From NCBI GenBank assembly GCA_947177415.1, contig CAMWUK010000003.1, forward strand, positions 1-64,000: a stretch of DNA of 64,000 nt. The letters are read 5' to 3'. The notes under the pieces are model-generated. The model was not told the origin of the DNA. It worked only from the letters and a program-made list of their open reading frames with translations, and made no database searches. Position numbers and translations under genes: made by a program. The stretch comes from an uncultured Clostridiaceae bacterium. Lineage in GTDB: Bacteria; Bacillota; Clostridia; Lachnospirales; Lachnospiraceae. Below are positions 18,373 to 27,600 of this stretch, piece by piece; the stretch's first letter is position 1; each line of letters opens with the position of its first letter.

Positions 18373-20169
18373 ATGGCTGAATCAATGCGTGGATTACACA
18401 GAACCTGCCGATGTGCAGAGTTGTCCATAGAGAATGCAGGTAATGAAGTTACTATTATGGGATGGGTGCAAAAGCAAAGAAATAAAGGTGGACTTATTTT
18501 TGTAGATGTCCGTGACCGTTCGGGATTGCTGCAAGTGATTTTTGAAGAAAGTGACTGTGGAAGTGAAGTTTTTGCAAAAGCAGAAAAACTTCGTAGTGAA
18601 TTTGTTGTGGCAATTACTGGAAAAGTTTGTAAAAGAGAAGGTGCAGTCAATAAGAATTTAAAGACTGGTGAGATTGAAGTACGTGCTACAGATATGCGGG
18701 TATTATCAGAAGCGGACACTCCTCCATTTCCAATTGAAGAAGATAGTAAGACAAAGGAAGAATTACGTTTGAAATATCGTTATCTGGATCTTAGAAGACC
18801 TGATTTACAGAGAAACTTAATATTAAGAAGCCAGGTGTCTACTTTGACCCGTCAGTTTTTAGCAGAAGAAGGTTTTTTGGAAATTGAAACACCAATATTA
18901 AATAAAAGTACACCAGAAGGAGCAAGAGATTATCTGGTTCCTAGCCGTGTGCATCCTGGAAATTTTTATGCATTGCCCCAATCACCACAGATTTTTAAGC
19001 AGCTTTTGATGTGCTCTGGTTATGACCGTTATTTTCAGATTGCAAGATGTTTCCGCGATGAAGACTTGCGTGCAGACAGACAGCCGGAATTTACACAGAT
19101 TGACATGGAATTATCTTTTGTAGATGTAGATGATGTTATTGAGGTAAATGAAAGATTATTACAAAAAATCTTTAAAGAAACCATAGGTGTAGAAGTATCT
19201 TTGCCAATTCAGCGTATGACTTGGCAGGAGGCTATGGATCGTTTTGGATCTGACAAACCGGATATCCGTTTTGGAATGGAACTTGTAAATGTAACAGAAG
19301 TGGTAAAAGATTGTGACTTCGTGGTATTTAAAGGTGCTGTAGAAAATGGCGGAACCGTAAGAGGTATCAATGCCAAAGGACAAGGTGCTATGCCAAGAAA
19401 GAAGATAGATGCTTTGGTAGAATTTGCAAAAGGTTATGGTGCAAAAGGTCTTGCATATATTGCGATTGGGGCAGATGGCACAATCAAATCTTCTTTTGCA
19501 AAATTTATGAAAGAGGAAGAAATGCAGGCTCTTGTAAAAGCCATGGATGGAGAAAATGGAGATTTGCTTTTATTTGCAGCAGATAAGAATAAAGTAGTAT
19601 GGGATGTACTTGGTGCGTTACGTCTGGAGTTGGCAAACCAGATGGAATTATTGGATAAGAACGAATATAAGTTCTTATGGGTAACAGAATTCCCATTGCT
19701 TGAATGGTCAGAGGAAGAAGAAAGATATACTGCAATGCACCATCCATTTACGATGCCTATGGAAGAAGATTTGGAATTGTTAGATTCAGACCCGGGAAGA
19801 GTACGTGCAAAGGCTTATGACATTGTATTAAATGGTACGGAAATTGGTGGTGGTTCTGTTCGTATCCATATGGATGATGTACAAGAGAAAATGTTTGAAG
19901 CATTAGGATTTACAAAAGAACAGGCATATAGCCAGTTTGGATTCTTATTGAATGCATTCAAATATGGAGTGCCTCCTCATGCCGGATTGGCTTATGGTTT
20001 AGACCGCCTGGTTATGCTTATGGCAAAGAAAGACAGCATCCGGGATGTAATTGCTTTCCCGAAAATAAAAGATGCTTCTTGTCTTATGTCTGAGGCACCA
20101 AATGTGGTAGATGAGAAACAGTTAGAAGAGTTGGGCATCGGAATCACTTCTAATGAAGAGGGAGAATAA
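18373..20169 (+). CDS. aspS: Aspartate-tRNA ligase
   Basis: A 598-aa bacterial-type class II AspRS with an N-terminal OB-fold (about 1-115; FVDVRDRSGLLQV), the catalytic core with YRYLDLRRPDLQ, FRDEDLRADRQPEFTQID, an inserted GAD domain (about 300-415), and motif 3 (GLAYGLDRLVML). The ATG at 18373 follows CGGAGGAAT. The gene is preceded by a partial copy of its own 5' end. Whether it charges only Asp tRNA or also Asn tRNA cannot be read here. Confidence 0.96.
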   Translation: MAESMRGLHRTCRCAELSIENAGNEVTIMGWVQKQRNKGGLIFVDVRDRSGLLQVIFEESDCGSEVFAKAEKLRSEFVVAITGKVCKREGAVNKNLKTGEIEVRATDMRVLSEADTPPFPIEEDSKTKEELRLKYRYLDLRRPDLQRNLILRSQVSTLTRQFLAEEGFLEIETPILNKSTPEGARDYLVPSRVHPGNFYALPQSPQIFKQLLMCSGYDRYFQIARCFRDEDLRADRQPEFTQIDMELSFVDVDDVIEVNERLLQKIFKETIGVEVSLPIQRMTWQEAMDRFGSDKPDIRFGMELVNVTEVVKDCDFVVFKGAVENGGTVRGINAKGQGAMPRKKIDALVEFAKGYGAKGLAYIAIGADGTIKSSFAKFMKEEEMQALVKAMDGENGDLLLFAADKNKVVWDVLGALRLELANQMELLDKNEYKFLWVTEFPLLEWSEEEERYTAMHHPFTMPMEEDLELLDSDPGRVRAKAYDIVLNGTEIGGGSVRIHMDDVQEKMFEALGFTKEQAYSQFGFLLNAFKYGVPPHAGLAYGLDRLVMLMAKKDSIRDVIAFPKIKDASCLMSEAPNVVDEKQLEELGIGITSNEEGE

Positions 20170-20170
20170 A

Positions 20171-20443
20171 GTGAGTATTTGGATGAAAATCGGAATGGCA
20201 TATCTGGTACTTGCAAATCTTGTGGGTTTTGTGCTTATGGGAATTGATAAGCATAAAGCTAGGAAAAAACAGTGGCGTATTCCGGAGAAAACTTTGTTTC
20301 TCTCTGCAATATTAGGAGGAAGCATAGGGGCGTTATATGGTATGCATTTATTCCGACATAAGACAAAGCATAAAAGTTTTGTATTTGGTATGCCTGCCAT
20401 ATTAGTTGTACAATTGTTGTTGATAATCATTATTTGTTTGTAA
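20171..20443 (+). CDS. DUF1294 small membrane protein
   Basis: A 90-aa protein from GTG 20171 (GAGGGAG seven bases upstream), one base after the aspS stop, so it is translationally linked. It has a first membrane helix (IGMAYLVLANLVGFVLMGIDK), the conserved DKHKARKKQWRIPE stretch, a GGSIGALYGM segment, and a last helix (about residues 70-90). This matches DUF1294, whose function is not known. An earlier in-frame ATG at 20153 overlaps aspS. Confidence 0.85.
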   Translation: MSIWMKIGMAYLVLANLVGFVLMGIDKHKARKKQWRIPEKTLFLSAILGGSIGALYGMHLFRHKTKHKSFVFGMPAILVVQLLLIIIICL

Positions 20444-20507
20444 CAGGTCAGCCTTCGGCTGACCTGTTGTACATTTAAAGGTATCTGTTCAGTACCTGAA
20501 CAGATAC
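20442..20507. repeat. Two adjacent palindromes after the DUF1294 gene
   Basis: First an AACAGGTCAGCC/GGCTGACCTGTT hairpin with a TTC loop, beginning at the stop codon; then GTATCTGTTCAG/CTGAACAGATAC with a TAC loop (20481-20507). Both are variants of the TAACTGTTCAG theme. Compensating changes keep both arms paired. Confidence 0.85.
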
Positions 20508-20542
20508 TATTAATATTAGATTAAGAAATTGGGAGAAGAACG

Positions 20543-20803
20543 ATGAATAATATTTTAGAAATTTTAAACAGTTGGGATCCTATAGATTTATTTCCAATGG
20601 CACCTAAGGATGAATATATAGTAGAAGGAAAGAAAATAGAGGAATATATTAAAAATAACGTAGTTACAGTGGAGGAGCTAAGCAATGAAATAAACATCAT
20701 ATTTAAAAATTCATTTGGGACTGTTTACAATGAAGATGTAAAGTCTTGTTTAAAAGTAGCAGAAAAGATTCTAAGTATATTTATTAATAAAAAAGAAAAT
20801 TGA
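20543..20803 (+). CDS. Small DUF1871-like protein
   Basis: An 86-aa soluble protein with GGGAGAAG eight bases before the ATG. The N-terminal NSWDPIDLFPMAPKDEY pattern is like DUF1871 (YugE) proteins of Firmicutes, small helical proteins of unknown role. Similar proteins often sit near toxin or accessory loci, and this one begins the accessory region, so an orphan immunity role is possible but unproved. It is followed after 57 bp by another small gene. Confidence 0.65.
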   Translation: MNNILEILNSWDPIDLFPMAPKDEYIVEGKKIEEYIKNNVVTVEELSNEINIIFKNSFGTVYNEDVKSCLKVAEKILSIFINKKEN

Positions 20804-20860
20804 TTTGAATATAATTACAATTATATCCAACAGGGAGTGATAAAATAGGAGGATGATAGT

Positions 20861-21070
20861 ATGAAATATACTTGTCCAATATGCAATTATGACGGACTGG
20901 ATGAACCACCTTATGATGAAGATGGTTTTGGTTTATATGAAATATGCCCATGTTGTGGATTCCAGTATGGCTATGATGATTTTCCAAATAAGGATGAACA
21001 AATTAAGCTATGGAGACAGAAATGGATAGATGAAGGTTGCAAATGGTTTTCTGAATGTAGGAAACCATGA
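20861..21070 (+). CDS. CPCC-type cysteine-rich protein
   Basis: A 69-aa protein with CPICNYDGL near the N-terminus and CPCCGFQYGYDD in the middle, the pattern of the Cys-rich CPCC family (zinc-ribbon-like, frequent beside polymorphic toxin loci and proposed as immunity-type genes). TAGGAGG lies eight bases upstream of the ATG. No matching toxin is immediately upstream. Confidence 0.75.
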   Translation: MKYTCPICNYDGLDEPPYDEDGFGLYEICPCCGFQYGYDDFPNKDEQIKLWRQKWIDEGCKWFSECRKP

Positions 21071-21072
21071 TA

Positions 21073-21132
21073 AAAAGGGTTAGAAAGAGAAAGGTCAATA
21101 ACTTTTTCTGTTTCTGACCCTTTTGTTTTTTT
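21073..21132. terminator. Bidirectional terminator between CPCC gene and agrC
   Basis: A 14-bp stem (AAAAGGGTTAGAAA with TTTCTGACCCTTTT, one G-T pair) is followed on the plus strand by GTTTTTTT and on the minus strand by an A/T-rich flank. It lies between convergent genes. Confidence 0.85.
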
Positions 21133-21134
21133 GA

Positions 21135-22436
21135 TTAAGAGATAATTGGCAATACAACAATTGATTCATAGTCTTTCTCAAGAAAATATGTATAGGTTCC
21201 CCAGTTATCTTCCACAGCTTTTTTTATGTTTTGAATTCCATATCCATGTTCCATTTCATAGTAAGATTCTTTTTTGGATTTATACAGGTTTACAGGAACT
21301 GAATTAGTAATATGGATAACAAACTCTCTTTGGGAGGTGAAAATCTGTACCTTTATATATCGTTCCAGGGGAGGTGTGATTTTTCTGCAGGCATTCATAC
21401 TGTTGTCTAATAAATTTCCCAAAATAACACAAAGTGCATAGTCAGAAGTGGGTATACGCTCTGTCGAGACTTGAATGTCTGTTAAAAATGGAATATTTTC
21501 CTGAGCTGCCATTTTTAAATAAGTACTTAAAAAAGTATCAATGACAAGGTTGCCTGTATTAATCTGATTATAGCAATGTTCCAATTCTTTTGTTATAACC
21601 TGTAAATAATTTGGAATTACATGATACTGTGCTGCATTTACGCATTCCGTAATGTAGAAAAAATGTTTTTTCGTGTCATGTAAAAGACTGCGTGTATTTT
21701 TATAAGCGGTTGACAATTGTGTGTACTTATCTGTTTGAAATTGAATCTGGGTATCCAGTTGTTTTTTGGTATGCTGCAAATCATTGACCAGTAAGACATT
21801 ATCTAAAAGATAATAATTTAAAATGTTAAGAAGAAATAAGCCACCTGCAGATAACAAAAAGTGTATGGAATCACTATCTGAGTGCAGTTTTGGATATGGA
21901 GTGAAGATAATGATGACCAAGGAAAGGAGTGGTGTAGTCACAACAAGCAGATTGTAGGAAAGACTATAAGTTCTCTTATGTCTGGTTAGAAAAATGCAAG
22001 ATATAAGAGAAAATAAGAAAAGCAGGAGTTTGGAAATGAAAGCTGAAGTAACATTAAAATCAATGGGATTATTTGTATAAAAATGTATAGTTATCTGTTC
22101 TACAATAACTGCAGAAAAAAGTTCTGCAATTGCAGAAAGTGCCTGAAAAACAATTGTAGTAAAAATTTTGTGGACAAGGGGTGCATGATAGAGGGCTGTC
22201 AGCAAAAAAGTTAGAAATGTGGAAATAAAGGTGCGAAGTAATGCGATAAAGGTACTCTCTATCTGTATGGTGCAGTGTGATATCAGTAACATCAAAAATT
22301 CCACAAAAACAAAAGCAGAACATCTAAAAAAAATAGAGATGTTTTCTTTCTTGTGTTGAAACAGAGACTGAAAACAAATTTTTAAAATAAATAAATCTAA
22401 AATGCAGCAAAGAATTTCAAATATTAGATTATACAT
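21135..22436 (-). CDS. AgrC-like sensor histidine kinase (GHKL ATPase)
   Basis: A 433-aa protein with six to seven N-terminal membrane helices (about 1-205), a coiled dimerisation segment with the probable phospho-His in SLLHDTKKHF (about residue 250), an N-box CVILGNLLDNSMNAC and a GYGIQNIKKAV G-box, typical of GHKL/HPK10 kinases such as AgrC and VirS. It would sense the processed AgrD peptide. It follows the LytTR regulator after 60 bp. GAAAGG lies 14 bases upstream, an unusually wide spacing. Confidence 0.9.
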   Translation of the reverse strand: MYNLIFEILCCILDLFILKICFQSLFQHKKENISIFFRCSAFVFVEFLMLLISHCTIQIESTFIALLRTFISTFLTFLLTALYHAPLVHKIFTTIVFQALSAIAELFSAVIVEQITIHFYTNNPIDFNVTSAFISKLLLFLFSLISCIFLTRHKRTYSLSYNLLVVTTPLLSLVIIIFTPYPKLHSDSDSIHFLLSAGGLFLLNILNYYLLDNVLLVNDLQHTKKQLDTQIQFQTDKYTQLSTAYKNTRSLLHDTKKHFFYITECVNAAQYHVIPNYLQVITKELEHCYNQINTGNLVIDTFLSTYLKMAAQENIPFLTDIQVSTERIPTSDYALCVILGNLLDNSMNACRKITPPLERYIKVQIFTSQREFVIHITNSVPVNLYKSKKESYYEMEHGYGIQNIKKAVEDNWGTYTYFLEKDYESIVVLPIIS

Positions 22437-22496
22437 AATTGTGATTTACCTTTCAAATTATAGTAGGGTGGTCTGCGAACATCATTCATTGACTTG

Positions 22497-23231
22497 TTAA
22501 GCATTTCTGTAATTTAAAATATGTTTGGAGAAATCATCTCTTAATTCCTTTTCGCATCGTCTGCTTGGTATTAGGGATATTCCATTTGTTAAAAATAATG
22601 CACCATTTTTTATATAATGTACATGCGAAAGATTTACCAGGCAGCCTCTATGTACAAGAGAAAATCCCTTAAGATACAGGGTATTTTTATAATCTTTCAA
22701 GGTTCCTTTTGTCAGAATAGACCGGTTTACCAGAACAAATTCTAAATAATCTTTCTGTGATTTGTTTGTGGTAATATATAAAATATCAGATATAGAAATT
22801 ACTTCTGATATGTCATCATGGGATAATAATAAAGTATTACTTTGATTAGAGTAGTAAAATTTCAAAATGCGTTTCAATAAAGATTCCATGGTTTTCTGCT
22901 GTAAAGGTTTTTGGAGATAGTGAAAAGCTTCTACATCAAAACTGTCCTGCATATATTTAGGATAATTGCTTATGAAAATAATCTTTACATCATAATCATT
23001 CTGGTTACGGATTGTTTTGGCAACTTCCAGACCATTTATCTGAGGCATCTCCACATCTAAAAAAATAAGCTGGAATCTGTTATCCTGATGAGAGCGTAAT
23101 AAGTCAAAACCATTCTGAAACAAAGAAATCTGAAATTCTAAATCAAATTGTATTTCAAAATATTTTAATTGTGACTGGATAGCTAAAATATCAGATGATT
23201 CATCATCGCAAATTGCGGTTCTTAGCAACAT
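22497..23231 (-). CDS. AgrA-like LytTR response regulator
   Basis: A 244-aa regulator with a receiver domain (ICDDES acidic pocket near residue 8; phospho-acceptor in LIFLDVEMPQING near 60; KPL near 108) and a C-terminal LytTR DNA-binding domain (about 140-240; LYLKGFSLVHRGCLVNL). The start at 23231 follows GGAGGAAAACAC; longer readings run into agrB. The gene overlaps agrB by 29 bases, so the two are translationally linked. The natural targets are the LytTR-type repeats at 23903-23982. Confidence 0.92.
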   Translation of the reverse strand: MLLRTAICDDESSDILAIQSQLKYFEIQFDLEFQISLFQNGFDLLRSHQDNRFQLIFLDVEMPQINGLEVAKTIRNQNDYDVKIIFISNYPKYMQDSFDVEAFHYLQKPLQQKTMESLLKRILKFYYSNQSNTLLLSHDDISEVISISDILYITTNKSQKDYLEFVLVNRSILTKGTLKDYKNTLYLKGFSLVHRGCLVNLSHVHYIKNGALFLTNGISLIPSRRCEKELRDDFSKHILNYRNA

Positions 23232-23811
23232 CGTGTTTTCCTCCATTTGTAAAAGTGCCAAGCAGCACACTAACTGTAGGAATTATACCACAAAATGGAA
23301 GATAATTATAGTATTGATGTTGATGAAACAGGAAAAAAAGGAAATATGACATAATATAAAAAGAAACAAAAAATCTGCTTTTTCTTTTCAAATCCTGTTT
23401 GTGGGTTGGAGATAAAGGTTTATTTGGACTTTCAACGGGAGCAAATAAAAAAATGCAAAAACATTCTATTAACAAAAGTGGAAATGCAAAGCCCTTTAAT
23501 TTATTTGCAATAATAGGAAGAAATACAATCATAAAAATGGTGAGACCATAAGATAAAAAATAGCAAATGGTAGCATTAGGGGCATGTATTCCACCAGCAA
23601 ACATGCGAAATGGTATTATTATACATAATAAGAGAAAAGTGTAAAATACATGATGTACGAAAAATCCCACAAAAAGCGAAATGGAAATATATAAGAGCAT
23701 GTCAATAATATACATAAAACAAAATAAGTAGGCATCTTGTTCCTTTGCTGTAATGATGTTACTTTCTATTAAAAATGTTACTATTTTTTTACTAAGCCGG
23801 CTGGATAACAT
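23203..23811 (-). CDS. agrB: AgrB-type autoinducer peptide protease/exporter
   Basis: A 202-aa integral membrane protein with the AgrB signature RMFAGGIHAPNATICYF: His in GGIHA and Cys in TICYF match the catalytic His/Cys pair that cuts AgrD and forms the thiolactone. Five or six hydrophobic segments follow. The start follows AAAGGGG. It is the first gene of the minus-strand agrB-agrA-agrC operon; the peptide gene is not in the operon but on the opposite strand (24268). Confidence 0.93.
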   Translation of the reverse strand: MLSSRLSKKIVTFLIESNIITAKEQDAYLFCFMYIIDMLLYISISLFVGFFVHHVFYTFLLLCIIIPFRMFAGGIHAPNATICYFLSYGLTIFMIVFLPIIANKLKGFAFPLLLIECFCIFLFAPVESPNKPLSPTHKQDLKRKSRFFVSFYIMSYFLFFLFHQHQYYNYLPFCGIIPTVSVLLGTFTNGGKHDVAKNRNLR

Positions 23812-23864
23812 AAGAATACAACCCCTTTCTAATATCAGTAGTTTCTGGTATAGCTATTGTAGCA

Positions 23865-24020
23865 ATTATAACATAAAAAAATAGGATGTGAACGGAAGAG
23901 GGATGAAAGGTTACAATTTGCGGATAAATGGTCATGAGCGATATGTGTTGTAACCGTTTGTCCGCCGTTTTTGACCACTTATCCGTGATTTGTACCAAAT
24001 ACATATTCTTATGCTATACT
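23865..24020. promoter_or_regulatory. Bidirectional agr promoter with mirrored LytTR repeats
   Basis: Plus strand: ACCGTTTGT (23953-23961) and ACCACTTAT (23974-23982), start-to-start 21 bp, then 32 bases to TATACT (24015-24020), part of an extended -10 (TATGCTATACT). Minus strand: ACCATTTAT (23932-23924) and ACCTTTCAT (23911-23903), also 21 bp apart, then the same 32 bases to TATAAT (23870-23865), again preceded by TATG. The first box fits the known LytTR consensus [TA][AC][CA]GTTN[AG][TG] at all nine positions; the others fit at seven or eight. Good -35 boxes are absent, as expected for activated promoters. Confidence 0.85.
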
Positions 24021-24025
24021 GTGCT

Positions 24026-24267
24026 TGATAAGGGAGTTGAGTAATCTCTTATCAGGCTTTTTACTTTATAGGAAAGTTCGTCCTATAAAGTAAAAACGCT
24101 CCGCTTAGGATGTGCACAGATGCGTAAGGAATATTGTTGCAAAAAAACATGCAACATGCATCTGGCACGCAAAGTGTGCAATCCCCTCATGAATGAGGAA
24201 TTAAGGGAGTTGATGTGGGCTTGCCCACTTTGTTCTTTAAAATTAAAACAGATAGGAGGAAAGTCAG
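24026..24267 (+). ncRNA. Structured 5' leader of the agrD transcript
   Basis: About 240 nt separate the expected transcript start from agrD. It contains a TGATAAG/CTTATCA hairpin (about 24028-24053), a strong 14-bp TTTACTTTATAGGA/TCCTATAAAGTAAA hairpin (about 24059-24094) and several short GC-rich stems. An 80-codon Cys-rich frame (24120-24362) overlaps but lacks a good ribosome binding site. By position it corresponds to the P3/RNAIII side of staphylococcal agr. Whether it acts as an RNA is an inference. Confidence 0.4.
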
Positions 24268-24432
24268 ATGAAAAGAAAAATTCAAAAAATCATACAGCGG
24301 TATGGAAAACAGATTTGTGCTATGGCAATAGCAGCTGGTACATTGTCTGTGAGCTATTGTAGAACATTGTTCTATGAACCTAAGCAACCAGATAATTTTC
24401 AGGATTTTCTAGAAAAAAGAAAAAAAGAGTAA
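24268..24432 (+). CDS. agrD: AgrD-like cyclic autoinducer peptide precursor
   Basis: A 54-aa peptide: a basic amphipathic leader (MKRKIQKIIQRYGKQICAMA), a small-residue stretch AIAAGTLSVS, the core YCRTLFYEP and an acidic then basic tail (KQPDNFQDFLEKRKKE). The single core Cys31 followed by hydrophobic residues and by EPKQP is the pattern of the cyclic-lactone autoinducer family (the EP-x-x-P motif at the AgrB cleavage site). Cleavage after Phe35 or Tyr36 would allow a Cys31 thiolactone ring. TAGGAGG lies eight bases before the ATG. It is divergent from agrB across the mirrored LytTR promoter. Confidence 0.85.
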   Translation: MKRKIQKIIQRYGKQICAMAIAAGTLSVSYCRTLFYEPKQPDNFQDFLEKRKKE

Positions 24433-24507
24433 TTCATTTCTTGGTATGTGACAAAGTAACTACAAACAAAAGGGTTCTTTTAGAGTAGAAAGAGAGAATA
24501 ATAAAAT

Positions 24508-24603
24508 AAGGTAGTGGAAGGCTATTTATGAAAAGTATGAAAAAACAACCATCAATCTACAGGGGTTAATCTGATTTTTGTATTATAAACTTTCCACTAC
24601 CTT
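24508..24603 (+). promoter_or_regulatory. Long-range inverted repeat between agrD and the toxin gene
   Basis: A 12-bp perfect stem (AAGGTAGTGGAA, 24508-24519; TTCCACTACCTT, 24592-24603) encloses 72 bases holding a 13-codon mini-ORF (24528-24569, MKSMKKQPSIYRG) and a TATAAA. The right arm ends eight bases before the toxin gene's GGGAGG. It may be a leader-peptide or structure-based control of the large gene; this is untested. Confidence 0.45.
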
Positions 24604-24623
24604 AAATAAAAGGGAGGATGCAC

Positions 24624-27600
24624 ATGAAAAAATTAATTAAATACCGGTCTATGAAAAAATCAATTGCATTGTTATTGGTATTAGCAATAACATGTGTATA
24701 TATCATTGGAGATCATTTATCTTCAGTAGCAACGTCTAAAAGTAATGAACAAAATTCCCAGAATAACATAGCTTGTGTTGATAGTGATAACTTAAGAACG
24801 GTCAGTGAGTTGAATCTTGCCCAGACGGATACCGGGGTTGGTAAAGCAGGCAGATCGTTAATAGATGGATATGAAGAACTTGCTGCATGTAAAAACAAAA
24901 AAGATTTTGACACTGCTATGAAAGGTTTTACACAGTTAGTTTCTTCATTAAAAAATCAAACGATAGAAGAGTTGTCTGCAACAGATAATGGTACAAAAGA
25001 ATACAAAAATTATCGTTCGGCAGTGCTATCTGGTTTTGAAGAATTGGAGAATTGTATCAGTGGGCAAAATGAGAAAAACTATGAAACTGTTTTGGAAGAA
25101 ATTGGAGAGATAGTTGCTCCAGAAAAACAGCATATACCATTGGCTGGTGATTTGCCTTTTAATAATGTTTCCAATGATGAAATTGAAATGGAAGCATATA
25201 CAGAAAATGCATCTTTGGCTTATGAAGCCTACAGCGAAAGCTATAGTAAAGGTGATTTGAAATTCACAAATGATGTGGTGGTTAACGATGAAATCCGAAC
25301 AGAATTTGAAGAGTTATCCAGTGTTTTGGAAGTATACCAATACATAAAAAATAACTATATGCCAGAGTTCTATTATGGTTCACGAAAGGGTTCTGTTGGT
25401 GCATTTGAAGAGAAGGCGGGAAATGATTATGATCTTTCCAGTCTGTTATTGGCAGTATTGCGTGACAGGGAGATTCCAGCACATTATGTCCGTGGTGAAA
25501 TAGAAATTACTGCAGAGCAGGCAATAAAATGGACAGCAGCGGACAATATCAATGCCGCACTTAGGATGATTTCATCATTAGGTATCCCTGTAACAGGATT
25601 GACTAAGGATGGTGATATTGTTGCTGTCCGATTGGAGCATGTATGGGTGGAAGCTTATGTGCCATACACGGATTATCGTGGTGCGGGTAATCAATCTGGT
25701 GAGAGTTTATGGATACCGCTGGATGTCAGTTTTAAAGAACTGAATCATTTGGAAGGGATAGACCTTACCTCTATAAATGATTACATAAATAATCCAGAGA
25801 ATTTTTTGACTGCTGATACAGAAATGAATGGTGTGAATATTGGAGGAATATCAACAGTTGTCAATGGTCAGGACTCTGCTCTTATAAAATATTTATTGGA
25901 AAATGGATATGCCGGCTCTACGCAGGATGAGGTATTTGGAGGACGTGAGATTGTTTATGAAGATTTAGGATATCTTCCACTTACACTTCCATATAAGGTA
26001 TCTGAGAAGACAGATTCTTTCAGTGATATTCCACTGGAATTAACAGATAGTTTGTCGTTTTCTTTAGTTGGTAATTCAGCCTATGAACTTGAATTTAACG
26101 GGGCAAAATCAATCAACAAAAAGTTATATACTCCTGATTTATATGGAAAGCGTGTTGTATTAGCTTATACTCCAGCTTCAGAGGCAGATGAGGAAATATT
26201 GGAGCAATATGGAGGTATATTTAAAACACCTGCATATCTTTTAAAATTAAAGCCACAGTTGATTGTTGATGGTGAGGTTGTTGCAGAAGGTTCTGTTTGC
26301 AATGCCGGATATAGGCAGAAATATACCATTAACATTCACAATGGTTCTCCACATAAGAATGACAGTAAAGTTGAAAATTCAGTTGCAGCAGGTGGAATAT
26401 ATTGTATTGCACTGGACTATGGAACAATTTCAGCAGGTGAGCTGGAAAAATTATCAGATAATATGGATGCACTGAAAGAAATTGTATCAGAAGATAATAT
26501 TTATACAGATGCTGCAATGGGTGAAATGTTAAACAGTATTGCCAAAGCGTACTTCGCACAGCTTGATATGTACAATGCTGTTATTTCGGGACAATATAAT
26601 GTAACTTCAACTCGTGATTTAAGTATAGGGATAGTTGGATTTAATATAAATGTTGTATACACTTTCAACAGACCTGCTGAATTAAATGAAGGTGGAGTAT
26701 TCCTTGATATTGGACATGATGTTCATAGTGTTGTTTCGAATGATAATAACAATAAAAACGAAAAAACTTATATGCTTCAATCAGGTATATATGCTTCTGC
26801 AATGGAGCATGGTATCCTTGAACAAGTTACAGGAGTAGAATCCGTATCTACAATTAAGACATTTCAATATGCTGTTGAAAATAATATTTCTTTTCACGCA
26901 ATTGCAAAAGAAAATATAGCAACTGAGATTAGTCAGCTTAATGTATCTGAACAGATTAAACAAGATATTTACACAGCAGTAAATACAGGAAAGATTGTTA
27001 TAATACCAGAACAAGAAATTGAAATCAATCAATGGTCAGGGATTGGTTATATGGTTCTTGATCCAGACACTTTTGCTTGTGGTTATATGATTTCAGGCGG
27101 TTTAGCTGGTGGAGCGATGACTGCCAGCCAGATGATCGGTGAATATATACAGTATGTAGTTATGGGAGCTGTCTCTATTGTATTATGGGAGGTTCTTACA
27201 ACTGCATTACTTGCAATGACACCATGTGGTTGGCTTGCTGCAGTGCAAGTAATTCTTAAAGCAGCACAAATAATAATGCTTTTAAATGCTATTATTCAAA
27301 TGATTGATTTGGTTGTAATGTATGAAGAAACAGGAGATATATATTATTTACAAGAACTCTTAGTGCAAGTGGCAGCCTGTGCGACATTAAGTATAGCAAC
27401 AAAACTGTTGGGTAATAAATTAACTCAATTGAAAGAGAAGATAACAAATGCAATTGATGAGGCTGGATTGGGTGGAACTTGCTTTATTGAAGGAACCTTA
27501 ATTTTAACTGCAGTTGGTCTTATGCCGATAGAAATAGTAGCAGCTGGAGATATGGTGTTAAGTTTTGACCCTGATACACAAGTGGTTTCAGAACAGGTTG

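Noticed and set aside
24120..24362. 80-codon Cys-rich plus-strand frame
   Set aside because: It overlaps agrD in another frame and lacks a good Shine-Dalgarno; the agrD frame has TAGGAGG and family features.
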